A DNA stretch of 64,000 bases from Nocardioides carbamazepini (GTDB taxonomy: Bacteria; Actinomycetota; Actinomycetes; Propionibacteriales; Nocardioidaceae). Position numbers and translations under genes: made by a program. The notes beneath the pieces are model-generated. The model did not search any database, was not told the origin of the DNA, and worked only from the letters and a program-made list of their open reading frames with translations. Positions within the stretch are counted from its first letter, which is position 1, and each line of letters begins with the position of its first letter. Shown here in pieces: positions 47,403 through 56,746 of the stretch. The stretch spans positions 531,821-595,820 of the forward strand of contig NZ_JAHTLF010000018.1 in assembly GCF_024614185.1 (NCBI RefSeq), given 5' to 3'.

Positions 47403-47492
47403 CTACGGCAACCGAGGGAAGCGGTCGATCACCTGGATGATCGCCCACACCGCTCCGGGCAGTGCCAGCAGGGTTGACACGACGAGAACCAT
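47403..47492 (-). CDS. 29-residue single-helix membrane peptide
   Basis: An ATG at 47492 follows GGAGAGGAAGGGCGCG, a very strong ribosome site, and opens a 29-codon frame: M-V-L-V-V-S-T-L-L-A-L-P-G-A-V-W-A-I-I-Q-V-I-D-R-F-P-R-L-P. It predicts one membrane helix with a basic C-terminal end. A hairpin follows the stop. Family unknown; the strong ribosome site and the hairpin are the grounds for calling it a gene. Confidence 0.6.
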   Translation of the reverse strand: MVLVVSTLLALPGAVWAIIQVIDRFPRLP

Positions 47493-47600
47493 CGCGCCCT
47501 TCCTCTCCACCGGACCTTCCGGTGAAGCGGAGCGATGGGTCGATCGTGCCCGTCGGCGCCGACAGATGCCACCGCGGGACGCGGACCTGTGGAGAACCGC

Positions 47601-48173
47601 TCACAGCTCGGTCGCCAGCTCGCCGCGGCGCAACGCCGCGACGACCCCGGGCGCGGGGGCCACGCGCACCTCCGGGAGGTCCACCTCGCCGGCGGCCGGA
47701 TCGACCGGCCAGGCCAGCCGCTCCTCGCCGAGCGAGAACTCCGCCGCCACGCCCGGCTTGTTGCCACGCGGGTCCTGCCGGTGCCAGCGGTCGTCGAGGT
47801 GGACGGCGACCAGCCCGTGCACGACGTACCCGCCGGGCGTCGCGTCGTCGGCCAGCCGCTGGTAGCAGAGCCCGGTCGGTACTCCGCCCGCCCGCAGCAC
47901 CGCCGCCAGCAGATGGGCCTTGGCGTAGCACCAGCCGACGCCGTCGGCCAGCACCTCGGTCGCGCTCACCGCGAACCGCGGGTCCCCCGCGTCGCCGGCG
48001 TGGGCGATCTCGTCGCGCACCCAGGCGAAGGCCGCACGGGCGAACACCCGTGCGTCCCCACGGCCTGCGCCCAGCCGGTCCGCCAGCGCCATCACCTCCG
48101 GCGCCGTCGACTGCACCACCTCATCCGCGCCGAGGTAGTCGCCCGGAACGGCCGCCGTCAGCTCGAAGGACAC
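47601..48173 (-). CDS. Transglutaminase-like cysteine protease-fold protein
   Basis: A 190-residue protein with the transglutaminase-like triad: Cys in G-W-C-Y-A-K-A-H-L-L-A, His in Y-V-V-H-G-L-V-A-V, Asp in H-R-Q-D-P-R. No signal peptide is present. Relatives include proteases and amide hydrolases or are uncharacterised. It sits one base after the VapC stop on the same strand. Confidence 0.82.
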   Translation of the reverse strand: MSFELTAAVPGDYLGADEVVQSTAPEVMALADRLGAGRGDARVFARAAFAWVRDEIAHAGDAGDPRFAVSATEVLADGVGWCYAKAHLLAAVLRAGGVPTGLCYQRLADDATPGGYVVHGLVAVHLDDRWHRQDPRGNKPGVAAEFSLGEERLAWPVDPAAGEVDLPEVRVAPAPGVVAALRRGELATEL

Positions 48174-48554
48174 TCAGACCTCGATGACGGGCAGGGACGG
48201 GTCCACCGCACGGATGTCGTCGGGGTCGGACGTGACCACGGCATGACGGTGCTGGCGCGCGTGCAGGGCGACGTGGACGTCCGTGACGTCGGGATGACCC
48301 GTGATGCCCGCGAGCTCCCCCACCAGCCTGGCGGTCGACTCGGCGAAACCGACCACGACAACGCCCTCCTCCTTCAGCAACCGAGCCAGCCGGACCTGCC
48401 GACGTCCATCGCGCCACGCCTGAGCGAGCGCGCCGGGAACCACGTGGACCGGCCGATCGGCCAGCAGAGCCTGGCGGATCGTCTCGGCGACCACCCGGTC
48501 GCCTCGCTCCACCGCGATCAACGCGCCGGCGTCCAACGTCAGTCCGTCTTCCAT
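48174..48554 (-). CDS. PIN-domain toxin (VapC-like)
   Basis: A 126-residue PIN-domain protein. The acidic residues expected for Mg-dependent RNase activity are seen in L-D-A-G-A-L-I-A-V-E near the start, D-V-T-D-V-H in the middle and T-S-D-P-D-D near the end. Its ATG overlaps the antitoxin end by 16 bp. VapC toxins cut tRNA or rRNA; the target here is unknown. Confidence 0.87.
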   Translation of the reverse strand: MEDGLTLDAGALIAVERGDRVVAETIRQALLADRPVHVVPGALAQAWRDGRRQVRLARLLKEEGVVVVGFAESTARLVGELAGITGHPDVTDVHVALHARQHRHAVVTSDPDDIRAVDPSLPVIEV

Positions 48555-48781
48555 CCGAGCCTCCGCAGGATGTCGTCGACCCGCGCCCTCTCCTCGGCCG
48601 TCGGCGCCCCGAACTCCTTGTCGAACTCCTCGAAGAAGTCTCCGAGCGGCTCCCGCTCGCCCTTCTCCCGGAGCGCCTCGGCGACGTAGGCCGACACGGA
48701 GGCCGCCCGCCCCTCGGTGACCGCCGCACGTGCCTGCTCGACCAGGTCGTCGGGCAGACTGACGGCGATCTTGGTGGTCAT
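48539..48781 (-). CDS. VapB-like ribbon-helix-helix antitoxin
   Basis: An 80-residue antitoxin. Residues 3-45 are a ribbon-helix-helix DNA-binding domain (K-I-A-V-S-L-P-D-D-L-V-E-Q-A-R), followed by an acidic tail that would wrap the toxin. TATGAT ends 6 nt before the ATG at 48781, a near-consensus -10 for leaderless transcription, and a CGGTATGA direct repeat overlaps it, a likely autoregulatory site. Confidence 0.87.
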   Translation of the reverse strand: MTTKIAVSLPDDLVEQARAAVTEGRAASVSAYVAEALREKGEREPLGDFFEEFDKEFGAPTAEERARVDDILRRLGWKTD

Positions 48782-48904
48782 ACCGGCATCATACCGCGTG
48801 CCCGGCTCCTGGAGGGTCCGGGTCGCCATGCCACCAGCCTGACGCCGTCCCGGCCTCGGCGCCACCGCCGGTCCGCGGCCTGTGGACAGCGTCCGGAGCG
48901 ATCG

Positions 48905-50830
48905 TCAGAGCAGGACGCCGGCGACCAGGTCGTGCACGATGTCGAAGCCCCGCTCGGTGAGGATCGACTCGGCATGGAACTGGACGCCCCGGTAGTGCGG
49001 CCCGGCCAGCGCGTCGACGTCACCGGTCGCCGGGTCGGCGTCCACCCGGACGCCCTCCGGCAGCACCGCGTCGCCGGAGACCCGGCCCACGAAGGTGTTG
49101 TAGAAGCCGACCCGCTGCGGACTCCCGTCGAGCAGCACGGTGGCCTGGGTGCCCTGGAAGACGATGTCCTTGTAGGCGAGCGGGATGCCGAGCTGGTGGC
49201 ACAGCGCCTGGTGGCCCAGGCACACCGCGAGGAACGGCTTCTCGTGGGCGAGCAGCCAGGCGACGGCGGCGCGGAGCTGGGCCATCTTCGGGTCGGTGTC
49301 GTCGCGCGGGTCACCGGGGCCGGGGCCGACGATGACCAGGTCGTACCCGTCGAGTACGCCGTCGGCGTACTCCTCGTGGCGTACGACGGACGAGCTCATG
49401 CCCATCCGGGCGAGCATGTGGCGCAGCATGTTCACGAAGTCGTCCTCGCCGTCGAGGATGACCGCGGACCTGCCGGCAAGACGCGGGTCGGTGGGCGTGC
49501 CGGCCTGGTCGGCGAGCCAGAAGCCGGAGAGCCGGTTGTTGCGGGAGTTGAGCGCGATCAGCACCTCCTCGTCGGCGACGAGGGTGGCGATGTCCGTGGT
49601 GGGGACCGGGGCGGGGGGCACGAGCCCGAAGGCGGAGAGGATGCCGCCGGCCTTGGCATGGGTCTCCGCGACCTCGTACGCCGGCACCGAGTCGCGCACC
49701 AGGGTGGCTCCCGCGGTCACCTTCAGCTCGCCGGACGCCGAGACGTCCGCCGTCCGCAGCACGATCGGGCTGTCGAGCACCGGCTCACCGGCCTCGTCGC
49801 GGCCGAAGAGCGCGAGCGCGGAGGCGTAGTAGCCGCGGCCCTCGGGCTCGTACTGCCGGATCAGGCGGCACGCGTTCTCGACGGGCGAACCGGTGACCGT
49901 GGCGGCGTACATGGTGTCGCGCAGGACCTCGCGGACGTCGCGCGAGGTGCGGCCGGCGAGGAGGTACTCGGTGTGGATGAGGTGGGTCATCGGCTTGAGG
50001 AACGGCCCGAGCACCTGGCCGCCCTCCGTGCAGATGTCGCACATCATCTTGAGCTCCTCGTCGACGACCATGAAGAGCTCGTAGATCTCCTTCTCGTCCT
50101 CGAGGAACTCGCGGAGGCGCGCCTCGGTGCTGCGCGTCTCGCCCGCCGGCGGTCGCAGGTGGAACGTGCCGGAGATCGGGTTCATCCGGACGTCGCCGCC
50201 GTGCACGGACACGTGCCGCTCGGGCGAGGCGCCGATGAGGAAGCGGTCGCCGGTGAAGAAGACGAAGGTCCAGTACGCACCGCGCTCGCGCTCGAGCAGG
50301 CGGCGGAAGACGGTCAGCGCGACGCTCGCGTCGAAGTCGGCGACGACCGCCCGGTAGTTGCGGCCGACGACCAGGTTGGCCCCCTCGCCCTGACCGATCT
50401 CGCCGTCGATGATCGCGGCGACGATCTTGGCGTACTCGTCGTCATCGGTCTCGAAGCCGCCGCGGTCGGTGAACTCGACCGGCACCGGGTCGATCGCGTC
50501 CACCACGTCGGCGACGGAGAACTCGTGCTCGGTCCGCACGTCGACCACGACCAGCGGCGTGCCGTCGTCGTGGGCCTCGAAGCCCCGCTCACGCACCTGG
50601 CGGAAGGGTACGGCGACGAGTCGGTCGCAGATGTGCCCGGGCTCGGGCACCCCCGTCTCGAGAGGGATGTCCATGATCGACTCGACGACGCTGCGCGTGC
50701 CGCCGAGCACGCCGACGGTGTCGCGGTCGCCCGCACGGGTGGAGCGCCGGATGATCGCCCAGGCCTCGTGCCCCTGGACGGCCGTGATGGCTTCCCGGGC
50801 GGTGAGGGTGGTGCTGGGCTGTTCAGGCAT
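48905..50830 (-). CDS. Fused anthranilate/ADIC synthase (TrpEG/PhzE-like)
   Basis: A 641-residue fusion: residues 1 to about 425 are a chorismate-binding TrpE-type domain (N-P-I-S-G-T-F, then Y-A-A-T-V-T-G-S-P), and about 435-641 a class I amidotransferase (V-G-P-G-P-G-D-P, nucleophile in A-V-C-L-G-H-Q, Q-F-H-A-E-S). The order and motifs resemble PhzE-like enzymes of phenazine and enediyne pathways and fused TrpEG proteins; product could be anthranilate or 2-amino-2-deoxyisochorismate. No other trp or phz genes are nearby. Leaderless ATG with TAGGCT (50837-50842) 6 nt upstream. Confidence 0.85.
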   Translation of the reverse strand: MPEQPSTTLTAREAITAVQGHEAWAIIRRSTRAGDRDTVGVLGGTRSVVESIMDIPLETGVPEPGHICDRLVAVPFRQVRERGFEAHDDGTPLVVVDVRTEHEFSVADVVDAIDPVPVEFTDRGGFETDDDEYAKIVAAIIDGEIGQGEGANLVVGRNYRAVVADFDASVALTVFRRLLERERGAYWTFVFFTGDRFLIGASPERHVSVHGGDVRMNPISGTFHLRPPAGETRSTEARLREFLEDEKEIYELFMVVDEELKMMCDICTEGGQVLGPFLKPMTHLIHTEYLLAGRTSRDVREVLRDTMYAATVTGSPVENACRLIRQYEPEGRGYYASALALFGRDEAGEPVLDSPIVLRTADVSASGELKVTAGATLVRDSVPAYEVAETHAKAGGILSAFGLVPPAPVPTTDIATLVADEEVLIALNSRNNRLSGFWLADQAGTPTDPRLAGRSAVILDGEDDFVNMLRHMLARMGMSSSVVRHEEYADGVLDGYDLVIVGPGPGDPRDDTDPKMAQLRAAVAWLLAHEKPFLAVCLGHQALCHQLGIPLAYKDIVFQGTQATVLLDGSPQRVGFYNTFVGRVSGDAVLPEGVRVDADPATGDVDALAGPHYRGVQFHAESILTERGFDIVHDLVAGVLL

Positions 50831-50975
50831 GACCGAAGCCTATGCGGGCGCCGAGGTCCGGACAGAGGCAGTCTCAGACCAGGATCGGAGCCGGCTCGGA
50901 GCAGTCCGGTGATCAGCTCACCGACGACCGGCAGGGCCGGCGAGCACCGCACCTTCCGTGTGCCGGACCCCCGGA

Positions 50976-53522
50976 TCACACCCCCAGGGCGAGGAACGCC
51001 GCCGCCGTACCGGCGGCCACGGCGTCGTCGGCTGCCCGGAGACGGACGTCGAGCAGGGCCGCGGCCGGGTCGCTGCCGACGGCGAGCGCGGCGTGCAGAT
51101 CGACCATCAGCGCCGCGGTCGCGGCGTCGTTGACCTCGCCGACGCTGCAGACCAGGCCCGCGGACCCGAGTGAGAACAGCGCCGCCGCCAGCCCGAGCAG
51201 CTCCTCGGCACCGACCGGCGCGAGGACGCCGGACTCGCAGGCTGACAGCACCACCCGGTACGGCGCCCGCCGGACCCGCTCCAGGTCGTGCACCGTCAGC
51301 GGCCCGTCGGCGAGGTCGAGCGCCGAGAACAGCGGGCTGTCGGCCCGGAACCGGCCGTGCGCGGCCAGGTGGACCAGTCCGGCGCCGTCGAGGTGGGCGA
51401 GGACCGCGTCGAGGGTGGCGCGCGACCCGTCGAGGAGCACCGCGTCGGGATGACGGCGGGCGAGGACGGGGACCTCCGCGCCACCGCTCGCGAGCGCCGG
51501 TCCGGCGACGAGGACGGTGCTCGCCGGATCGGGCGCTGCCGTGGCGCGGGCGCGCAGCCACTGTCCCGCCGACGGGACCACGGCGAACGGCCGGTCGTGC
51601 AGGGCGGGCAGCAGCGACCAGGCCAGGCCGTGCAGGCGCGCCGTCGGGGCGAGGACCACCGGAGCATCCGGCAGCAGCCGGACCGCGTCGCCCAGCACCG
51701 CCTCCTGGAGGGCCCTCCCCAGCCCGGCCGTGTCGGCCGGCCGGCCGCGGGCCGCGCGGCGCAGCAGCATCGCCGCCGGGCCGAGCAGGGCGGCGACCTC
51801 CTCGGTGCTGCCGGCCACCCGGCGGCGTACCGTGCCGGCGTGGGCGACCACGACGTGCAGTACTCCGTCGACGTCGACCAGCTCGACCAAGCAGGTGTCG
51901 CCGGTCGCGGCGACGATCTCCGCGACCCCGGCCGGTCGCTGCTGCGCCGTGGTCGTCGCCGACAGCGTGTGGCTCTCGGCCCGCACCGCCCGCTCCAGCC
52001 GACGTCGCTCCCGCTCGAGGTCCTCGGTGGCCGCCCCCTCCTGCCGCGCCTCGGCCAGTCGCCGTCCGTTGTCGCGCAGCGCGGCCAGCGCTGCCGGGAT
52101 GGTCGCGGCGTCCGAGGTCGCCGGGGGCTGCGCCAGCGCCGTCGCCCGCGTGCGCTCGCTCCAGCGCAGCAGGCTGCGCGCGTCGCTCGCCGCGTGCCGC
52201 AGAGCGATCGCCGCCAGCTCCCGACCGTGCGTGGTCGCCAGCGCCCGCAGCTCGGACGAGCCGATCAACCGCCGGTGCTCGTCGATCGCGTCCAAGCCGG
52301 CGGCTGCTGCGCGCAGAACGCCCCCGTGGTTCTCGGCCTCCTCGCGGGCCAGGGCCTGGGCATGCCAGGCACCGGCCCGGACCAGGGCGTTGGGGTGGGC
52401 GCGGTATGACGCCGCCCGCTCCCACAGCTCGATCCGCTCCTCGCCACGGCCGAGGCGTCCGGCGAGCGTCAGCGCGACCGGAGCCTCGTGCGCCCGCTCG
52501 GCGTGGAGGGACTCGGCCAGTGCGGCGGCGCGACTCCGGCTGGGACGGGCCCGGGGGGCATCGCGGGTGGCATCGCGGGCGCGGCGCTCGACGAGCTCCG
52601 CGCGCGCCCGGTGCCAGTCGCGGTGCTGGCGCCGGAACATCGCGTGCGCCGTCCGCGCCTGGTCCAGTGCGAAGGTCTCCTCCCCGATGGCCAATAGGGC
52701 TGTGGCGTGGAGAAGGTGGAGCTCCGCCTGGTCGACGGCAGGGATCCCACCCCGCTCCAGGAAGCGCGCGAGCAGGGCGACCGCCTCGCGGGCGAGACCG
52801 GCGGAGAGGTAGGCGCGGGCATGCATCGCGGTGCCGGCGTAGCGGACCGGCTGTCCCAGGGCTCGGTAGCGAACCGCCGCTTCGGCGTAGAGCCGCAGGC
52901 CGCCGGCCAGGTCGCCGCGCGCGATCGCGATGTCGGCACGGTTCTCGATGGCCGTCACCCGCTCGAGCTGGGCGCCCGCCTTCTCGAGGAGTCGTTCGGC
53001 ACGACGCGCCTCGGCTTCGGCGAGGTCGAGGCGGCCGTGCCGCAGCTCCAGGTCGCCGAGCCAGATCCTGGTGCGGGCCTCCCACACCTCGTCGCCCGTC
53101 GCGACGAGCGCGTCCCGCGAGGCCCGGAGGACGGGCACCGCCTCCTCATCGCGACCGAGGAGCACCAGGACCCCCGCTCGACGCATGCCGATGCGCGCCG
53201 CCAGGGCGCCGGTGGCTCCGTCCGCGGCACGGGCCAGCTCGTCGAGGCCGGCCCGGGTCCGGCCGGCGAAGACCAGCGTCGCTCCCAGCGTGGCGCGTAC
53301 GTCCCGCTCGCGGTCGGCCACGGACGACTGCCGTGCGGCGCGCAGCGCGGCCCGGAGCTCCCGCAGCGCCGCGTCGTGGTCGCCCCTGTCGCGGTGCACG
53401 ATGCCGAGGCACTGGTGCGCGTAGGAACGCGCGAGTGCGTCGGCCGGCCCGTTCAGCAGCAGCTCTGCCCGGGCACGACCTTCGTCGGGATCCTCGAGCG
53501 CGAGGTCGAGCAGTTCCTCCAT
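50976..53522 (-). CDS. CHAT-domain (caspase-like) protease with TPR repeats
   Basis: An 848-residue cytosolic protein. Residues 1 to about 480 are TPR-like helices; about 560-848 are a CHAT domain, a caspase-fold peptidase. The catalytic pair is intact: His722 in L-V-H-L-A-A-H-G and Cys762 in V-L-S-A-C-E-S-G. TPR-CHAT proteins are known effectors in bacterial conflict systems, for example with type III-E CRISPR, though no CRISPR is here. AAAGGAG precedes the ATG at 53522. It diverges from a cytosolic subtilisin 98 bp away, suggesting that one protease activates or is cut by the other; this is inference. Confidence 0.9.
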   Translation of the reverse strand: MEELLDLALEDPDEGRARAELLLNGPADALARSYAHQCLGIVHRDRGDHDAALRELRAALRAARQSSVADRERDVRATLGATLVFAGRTRAGLDELARAADGATGALAARIGMRRAGVLVLLGRDEEAVPVLRASRDALVATGDEVWEARTRIWLGDLELRHGRLDLAEAEARRAERLLEKAGAQLERVTAIENRADIAIARGDLAGGLRLYAEAAVRYRALGQPVRYAGTAMHARAYLSAGLAREAVALLARFLERGGIPAVDQAELHLLHATALLAIGEETFALDQARTAHAMFRRQHRDWHRARAELVERRARDATRDAPRARPSRSRAAALAESLHAERAHEAPVALTLAGRLGRGEERIELWERAASYRAHPNALVRAGAWHAQALAREEAENHGGVLRAAAAGLDAIDEHRRLIGSSELRALATTHGRELAAIALRHAASDARSLLRWSERTRATALAQPPATSDAATIPAALAALRDNGRRLAEARQEGAATEDLERERRRLERAVRAESHTLSATTTAQQRPAGVAEIVAATGDTCLVELVDVDGVLHVVVAHAGTVRRRVAGSTEEVAALLGPAAMLLRRAARGRPADTAGLGRALQEAVLGDAVRLLPDAPVVLAPTARLHGLAWSLLPALHDRPFAVVPSAGQWLRARATAAPDPASTVLVAGPALASGGAEVPVLARRHPDAVLLDGSRATLDAVLAHLDGAGLVHLAAHGRFRADSPLFSALDLADGPLTVHDLERVRRAPYRVVLSACESGVLAPVGAEELLGLAAALFSLGSAGLVCSVGEVNDAATAALMVDLHAALAVGSDPAAALLDVRLRAADDAVAAGTAAAFLALGV

Positions 53523-53620
53523 CGGCGGCCTGTACTCCTTTACGGGACCCGCGCGGCGGCACTACGTTAGCGCCGACGGCGGGCCTACGGCGTGTTCGTC
53601 ATCTCGCCCCAGGAGCGGCC

Positions 53621-55012
53621 ATGAGCGACCCCGTCCGACCCAGCCTCCCGGTCCACCTGCTGCGCGAGCTGCTGCGGAGGCTGCGCCTCACCCGTCCCCG
53701 CCCGCCGCGCGACGTCGGGGCCGAGCGGCTGCGCGCCCAGGTCCGGGTGATCCGGAACGCGATGAAGGAGTCCGGCGTCTCGGGCGCGCCGGAGAAGGGA
53801 TCACGGCCGACCAGCGACGACGCCGACGTCCACTACCTCTACCGGCCCGGGCACGCCCTGGTGCGTCGCCAGGACCTCAGCCGACTGGAGGACTACTTCG
53901 GCACGGACGAGAACCGGAAGCGGTTCACCGGCAGGCTGGATGCCCGGGAGACCCGGGTCCCCGAGTTGCTGCTGGCCGTCCTCCCGGCCCGCGTCGACCG
54001 TCAGGACGACGTCCTCGCGACGCTCGACGAGCTGGAGCGCTCCCAGGTCGTCGAACGCGGTGCCGTGGCCCCCGACCACGTCGTCTACGTGACTCCGCGC
54101 GGCTTCATGTGCCCCGCCACCGAACCCGAGATGCCCCACCGTCACACCAAGCCCTGGCCCGCGGCGCAGACCTCACCCGGCAAGCTGGCGGACAGGGACC
54201 GGATCCGGGTCGCCGTCGTCGACACCGGCCTGTGGACCGACGCCGTCGGCAGCACCGCGACACCCTGGCTGGAGGCCGGCGACGTGCTGGCCGACCCGAG
54301 CGACATCGAAGCGGTCGACCCCGACGCCATCCACCCGTACGCCGGCCACGGCACCTTCGTCGCGGGCGTCATCAGCTGCCTGGCGCCGGACACCCGGGTC
54401 GAGGTGGAGGGGGTGCTGGTCCACGGCGGCGCGGTCTACGAGTCCGACATCGTCGCGCAGCTCCAGGAGGCGATCGACGACGACGACCGCCCCCAGGTCA
54501 TCAGCATCTCGGCCGGCACCCACACCCGTGGCGACTTCGCCCCGCTCGGGTTCCAGCTGCTCGGCGAGTCCAACAAGCTGACGGAGCGGGCCGACGTGCT
54601 GATCGTCGCCGCGGCGGGCAACGACGCCAGCGACAAGCCGTTCTGGCCGGCGGCCTTCCCGTGGGTCGTCTCCGTGGGGTCGGTGGACCCGGACACCTGC
54701 GTCTCCGACTTCTCCAACGTCGGTCGGTGGGTCGACGTGTACGCCCGCGGTCGCGACCTGGTCAACGCGTTCCCGAAGGGCACCTACACCTGCTACGAGC
54801 CGCCGAACGTCGGAGAGGTCCGTACGTTCGACGGCCTCGCCCAGTGGAGCGGCACGTCCTTCTCGACACCGATCGTCACCGGGCTGATCGCGGCCCGGAT
54901 GCGGGAGACCGGGCAGTCCGCGCGGGACGCGTGGAGCGACGTCCTCGCCGGCGCGACCGCCACGACGGACCCGCGCGGCGGCGCGATCAGGATCGTCGGC
55001 CCGCTGACCTGA
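53621..55012 (+). CDS. Cytosolic S8 family (subtilisin-like) serine protease
   Basis: A 463-residue subtilisin with intact Asp201 (V-V-D-T-G), His243 (A-G-H-G-T-F-V-A-G), oxyanion Asn334 (A-A-G-N-D) and Ser413 (G-T-S-F-S-T-P). Residues 1 to about 185 are a predicted prodomain-like region with no signal peptide or membrane helix, so the enzyme should remain inside the cell, unusual for S8 proteases. AGGAG lies 6 nt before the ATG. The divergent neighbour is a TPR-CHAT protease; an ECF sigma factor with a coupled small protein lies 2 kb away. Confidence 0.92.
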   Translation: MSDPVRPSLPVHLLRELLRRLRLTRPRPPRDVGAERLRAQVRVIRNAMKESGVSGAPEKGSRPTSDDADVHYLYRPGHALVRRQDLSRLEDYFGTDENRKRFTGRLDARETRVPELLLAVLPARVDRQDDVLATLDELERSQVVERGAVAPDHVVYVTPRGFMCPATEPEMPHRHTKPWPAAQTSPGKLADRDRIRVAVVDTGLWTDAVGSTATPWLEAGDVLADPSDIEAVDPDAIHPYAGHGTFVAGVISCLAPDTRVEVEGVLVHGGAVYESDIVAQLQEAIDDDDRPQVISISAGTHTRGDFAPLGFQLLGESNKLTERADVLIVAAAGNDASDKPFWPAAFPWVVSVGSVDPDTCVSDFSNVGRWVDVYARGRDLVNAFPKGTYTCYEPPNVGEVRTFDGLAQWSGTSFSTPIVTGLIAARMRETGQSARDAWSDVLAGATATTDPRGGAIRIVGPLT

Positions 55013-55180
55013 GCCCGACCGGCGGCCTGTGGCCGCGCGGATCGAGCGGGCGGCGCGGGCTGCCACGCCCCCGGACCGACCTGACACTGCCCCGGCACGC
55101 CCCAGGGAAGAACCCGTACGGCCGCTCTCATCGGCGGACTCGGCGCCCTTGCTGACAGCTGTCCACAGGGGCACATCGGA

Positions 55181-55196
55181 TCGAACATCTGTTCGA
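55181..55196 (+). promoter_or_regulatory. SOS box (LexA operator)
   Basis: TCGAACATCTGTTCGA fits the actinobacterial LexA consensus (CGAAC-N4-GTTCG) perfectly, with arms of 6 bp. A -10 (TAAGAT, 55206-55211) follows so that the box covers the -35 region of the DUF222/HNH gene. Confidence 0.88.
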
Positions 55197-55246
55197 TGGA
55201 TCTGATAAGATCGACGTACGTCGACCACTCGGGAAAGGCGAGCACG

Positions 55247-56584
55247 ATGACCGTCGCACCAGTTGCCCAGCAGCCGTTGCTGGCAGCGGTGGAGACGTGC
55301 CGTGCGGTGTTGGCCCAGGTGGGCGACTTCCAGCCGCTGTACCTCTCGGCCGCAGAGAAGGAGCAGCTGCTGGTGGAGTCGGCCAGGCTGGCGGCACAGG
55401 TCGAGGAGCTGCGGTTGCGGACCCTGGCCGAGGCAGGTGATGTCGCCGAAGCACACGGTGCCCGCGACGCGGCCGCCTGGCTGGCCCACGCCACCCGGCT
55501 CGACCCGGCACCCGCCCGCGCCGACCTCCACCTCGCCCACACCCTCGCACAGCGGGCACACCTGGCTGGCGCATTGCGGGCCGGGACGGTCAACACCGCC
55601 CAGGCCCGGGCGATCACGACAGCACTCGAGGCACTGCCCGAACGACTCGGCCCCGAGCTGCATGCGGAGGCCGAGGCCCTGCTGATCGGCTATGCGAAGG
55701 AGTTCGCTCCCGCCGACCTGCGTCGTTTGGGACGCCGGATCCTCGACGTGGTGGCCCCCGAGATCGCCGAAGCCGAAGAGGCGAAGCGTCTGGAAGCCGA
55801 AGAAGCAGCAGCCCGGGACAACGCGTCGTTGAAGTTCCGCGACCTCGGCGACGGCAGCTCACGGATGACCGGGACCCTGCCCACCACTGCCATCGAACGC
55901 CTCAAGACCTACCTCGACGCCCACACCAACCCCACCCGGCGTACTGCCGACGACATCGACGCCACGGGCCCAGTCGGCGTGGCCGACACCGCGGACGTGG
56001 CCCACAACGCGGACGTGGCCGACAACGCGGACGTGGCGGACGCGAATCCCGATCTCGCGCGGACCCCGTTCCACCGCCGCCGGGCCTGGGCCTTCATGGA
56101 CCTGCTGGAACTGATCGACCCCGACCGGCTCCCCGTCCACGGCGGGGATGCCACCACCGTCGTGGTCACCATCGGCATCGACCAACTCCGTACCGACCTC
56201 GCGGCCGCCGGAATGCTCACCCCCGAGGGCGAGGAGCCCATCTCCGCGACCCAGGCCCGCCGGCTGGCCTGCCAGGCGAAGATCCTCCCGGTGGTCCTGG
56301 ACGGCCACGGCCGCGTCCTCGACCTCGGCCGCTCCGCCCGCCTGTTCCAACCCGCCCAACGGACCGCGATCCGGCTCCGCGACCACCACTGCCGCGCCGA
56401 GGGCTGCACCATCCCCGCCCGCTGGTGCCACCTGCACCACCACGCCCCCTGGTCCCGAGGCGGTGCCACCGACCTCGACCAGGCCATCACCCTCTGCGCC
56501 CACCACCACCAACGCATCCACGACCACACCTACACCCACCAACGCCTGCCCGACGGCGACATCCGCTTCCACCGACGCAACTGA
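55247..56584 (+). CDS. DUF222 domain HNH endonuclease (13E12-type), SOS-controlled
   Basis: A 445-residue protein with an N-terminal helical DUF222 domain and a C-terminal HNH nuclease (R-D-H-H-C-R-A-E-G-C near 385, C-H-L-H-H-H near 402, C-A-H-H-H-Q-R-I-H near 425, with the zinc cysteines). The family is abundant in actinobacteria as multi-copy 13E12-like genes, some of them damage-inducible, which fits the SOS box. Residues about 245-265 contain N-A-D-V-A-D repeats from an 18-bp DNA repeat. ATG at 55247. It lies between the two halves of the CHAT/S8/sigma group, possibly as a later insertion. Confidence 0.9.
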   Translation: MTVAPVAQQPLLAAVETCRAVLAQVGDFQPLYLSAAEKEQLLVESARLAAQVEELRLRTLAEAGDVAEAHGARDAAAWLAHATRLDPAPARADLHLAHTLAQRAHLAGALRAGTVNTAQARAITTALEALPERLGPELHAEAEALLIGYAKEFAPADLRRLGRRILDVVAPEIAEAEEAKRLEAEEAAARDNASLKFRDLGDGSSRMTGTLPTTAIERLKTYLDAHTNPTRRTADDIDATGPVGVADTADVAHNADVADNADVADANPDLARTPFHRRRAWAFMDLLELIDPDRLPVHGGDATTVVVTIGIDQLRTDLAAAGMLTPEGEEPISATQARRLACQAKILPVVLDGHGRVLDLGRSARLFQPAQRTAIRLRDHHCRAEGCTIPARWCHLHHHAPWSRGGATDLDQAITLCAHHHQRIHDHTYTHQRLPDGDIRFHRRN

Positions 56585-56746
56585 GAACGCCGCGATTCCT
56601 GCTGCTCCTCCTGCAAACAACGGTGTTGCAGGTGGGCTGATCGACGCACCCCGGTGGCCGGTGCGACACGGCTCCCGGCAGGCACATCGCACCCGATCGA
56701 GCGGACAACGCGGGAAGCCGCCGCACGGCTCTGAGCGGATCGGCGG

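Noticed and set aside
50976-53522. Type III-E CRISPR (Craspase-like) interpretation of the TPR-CHAT gene
   Set aside because: No gRAMP/Cas7-11, no cas1 and no CRISPR array are present; the partner here is a subtilisin.
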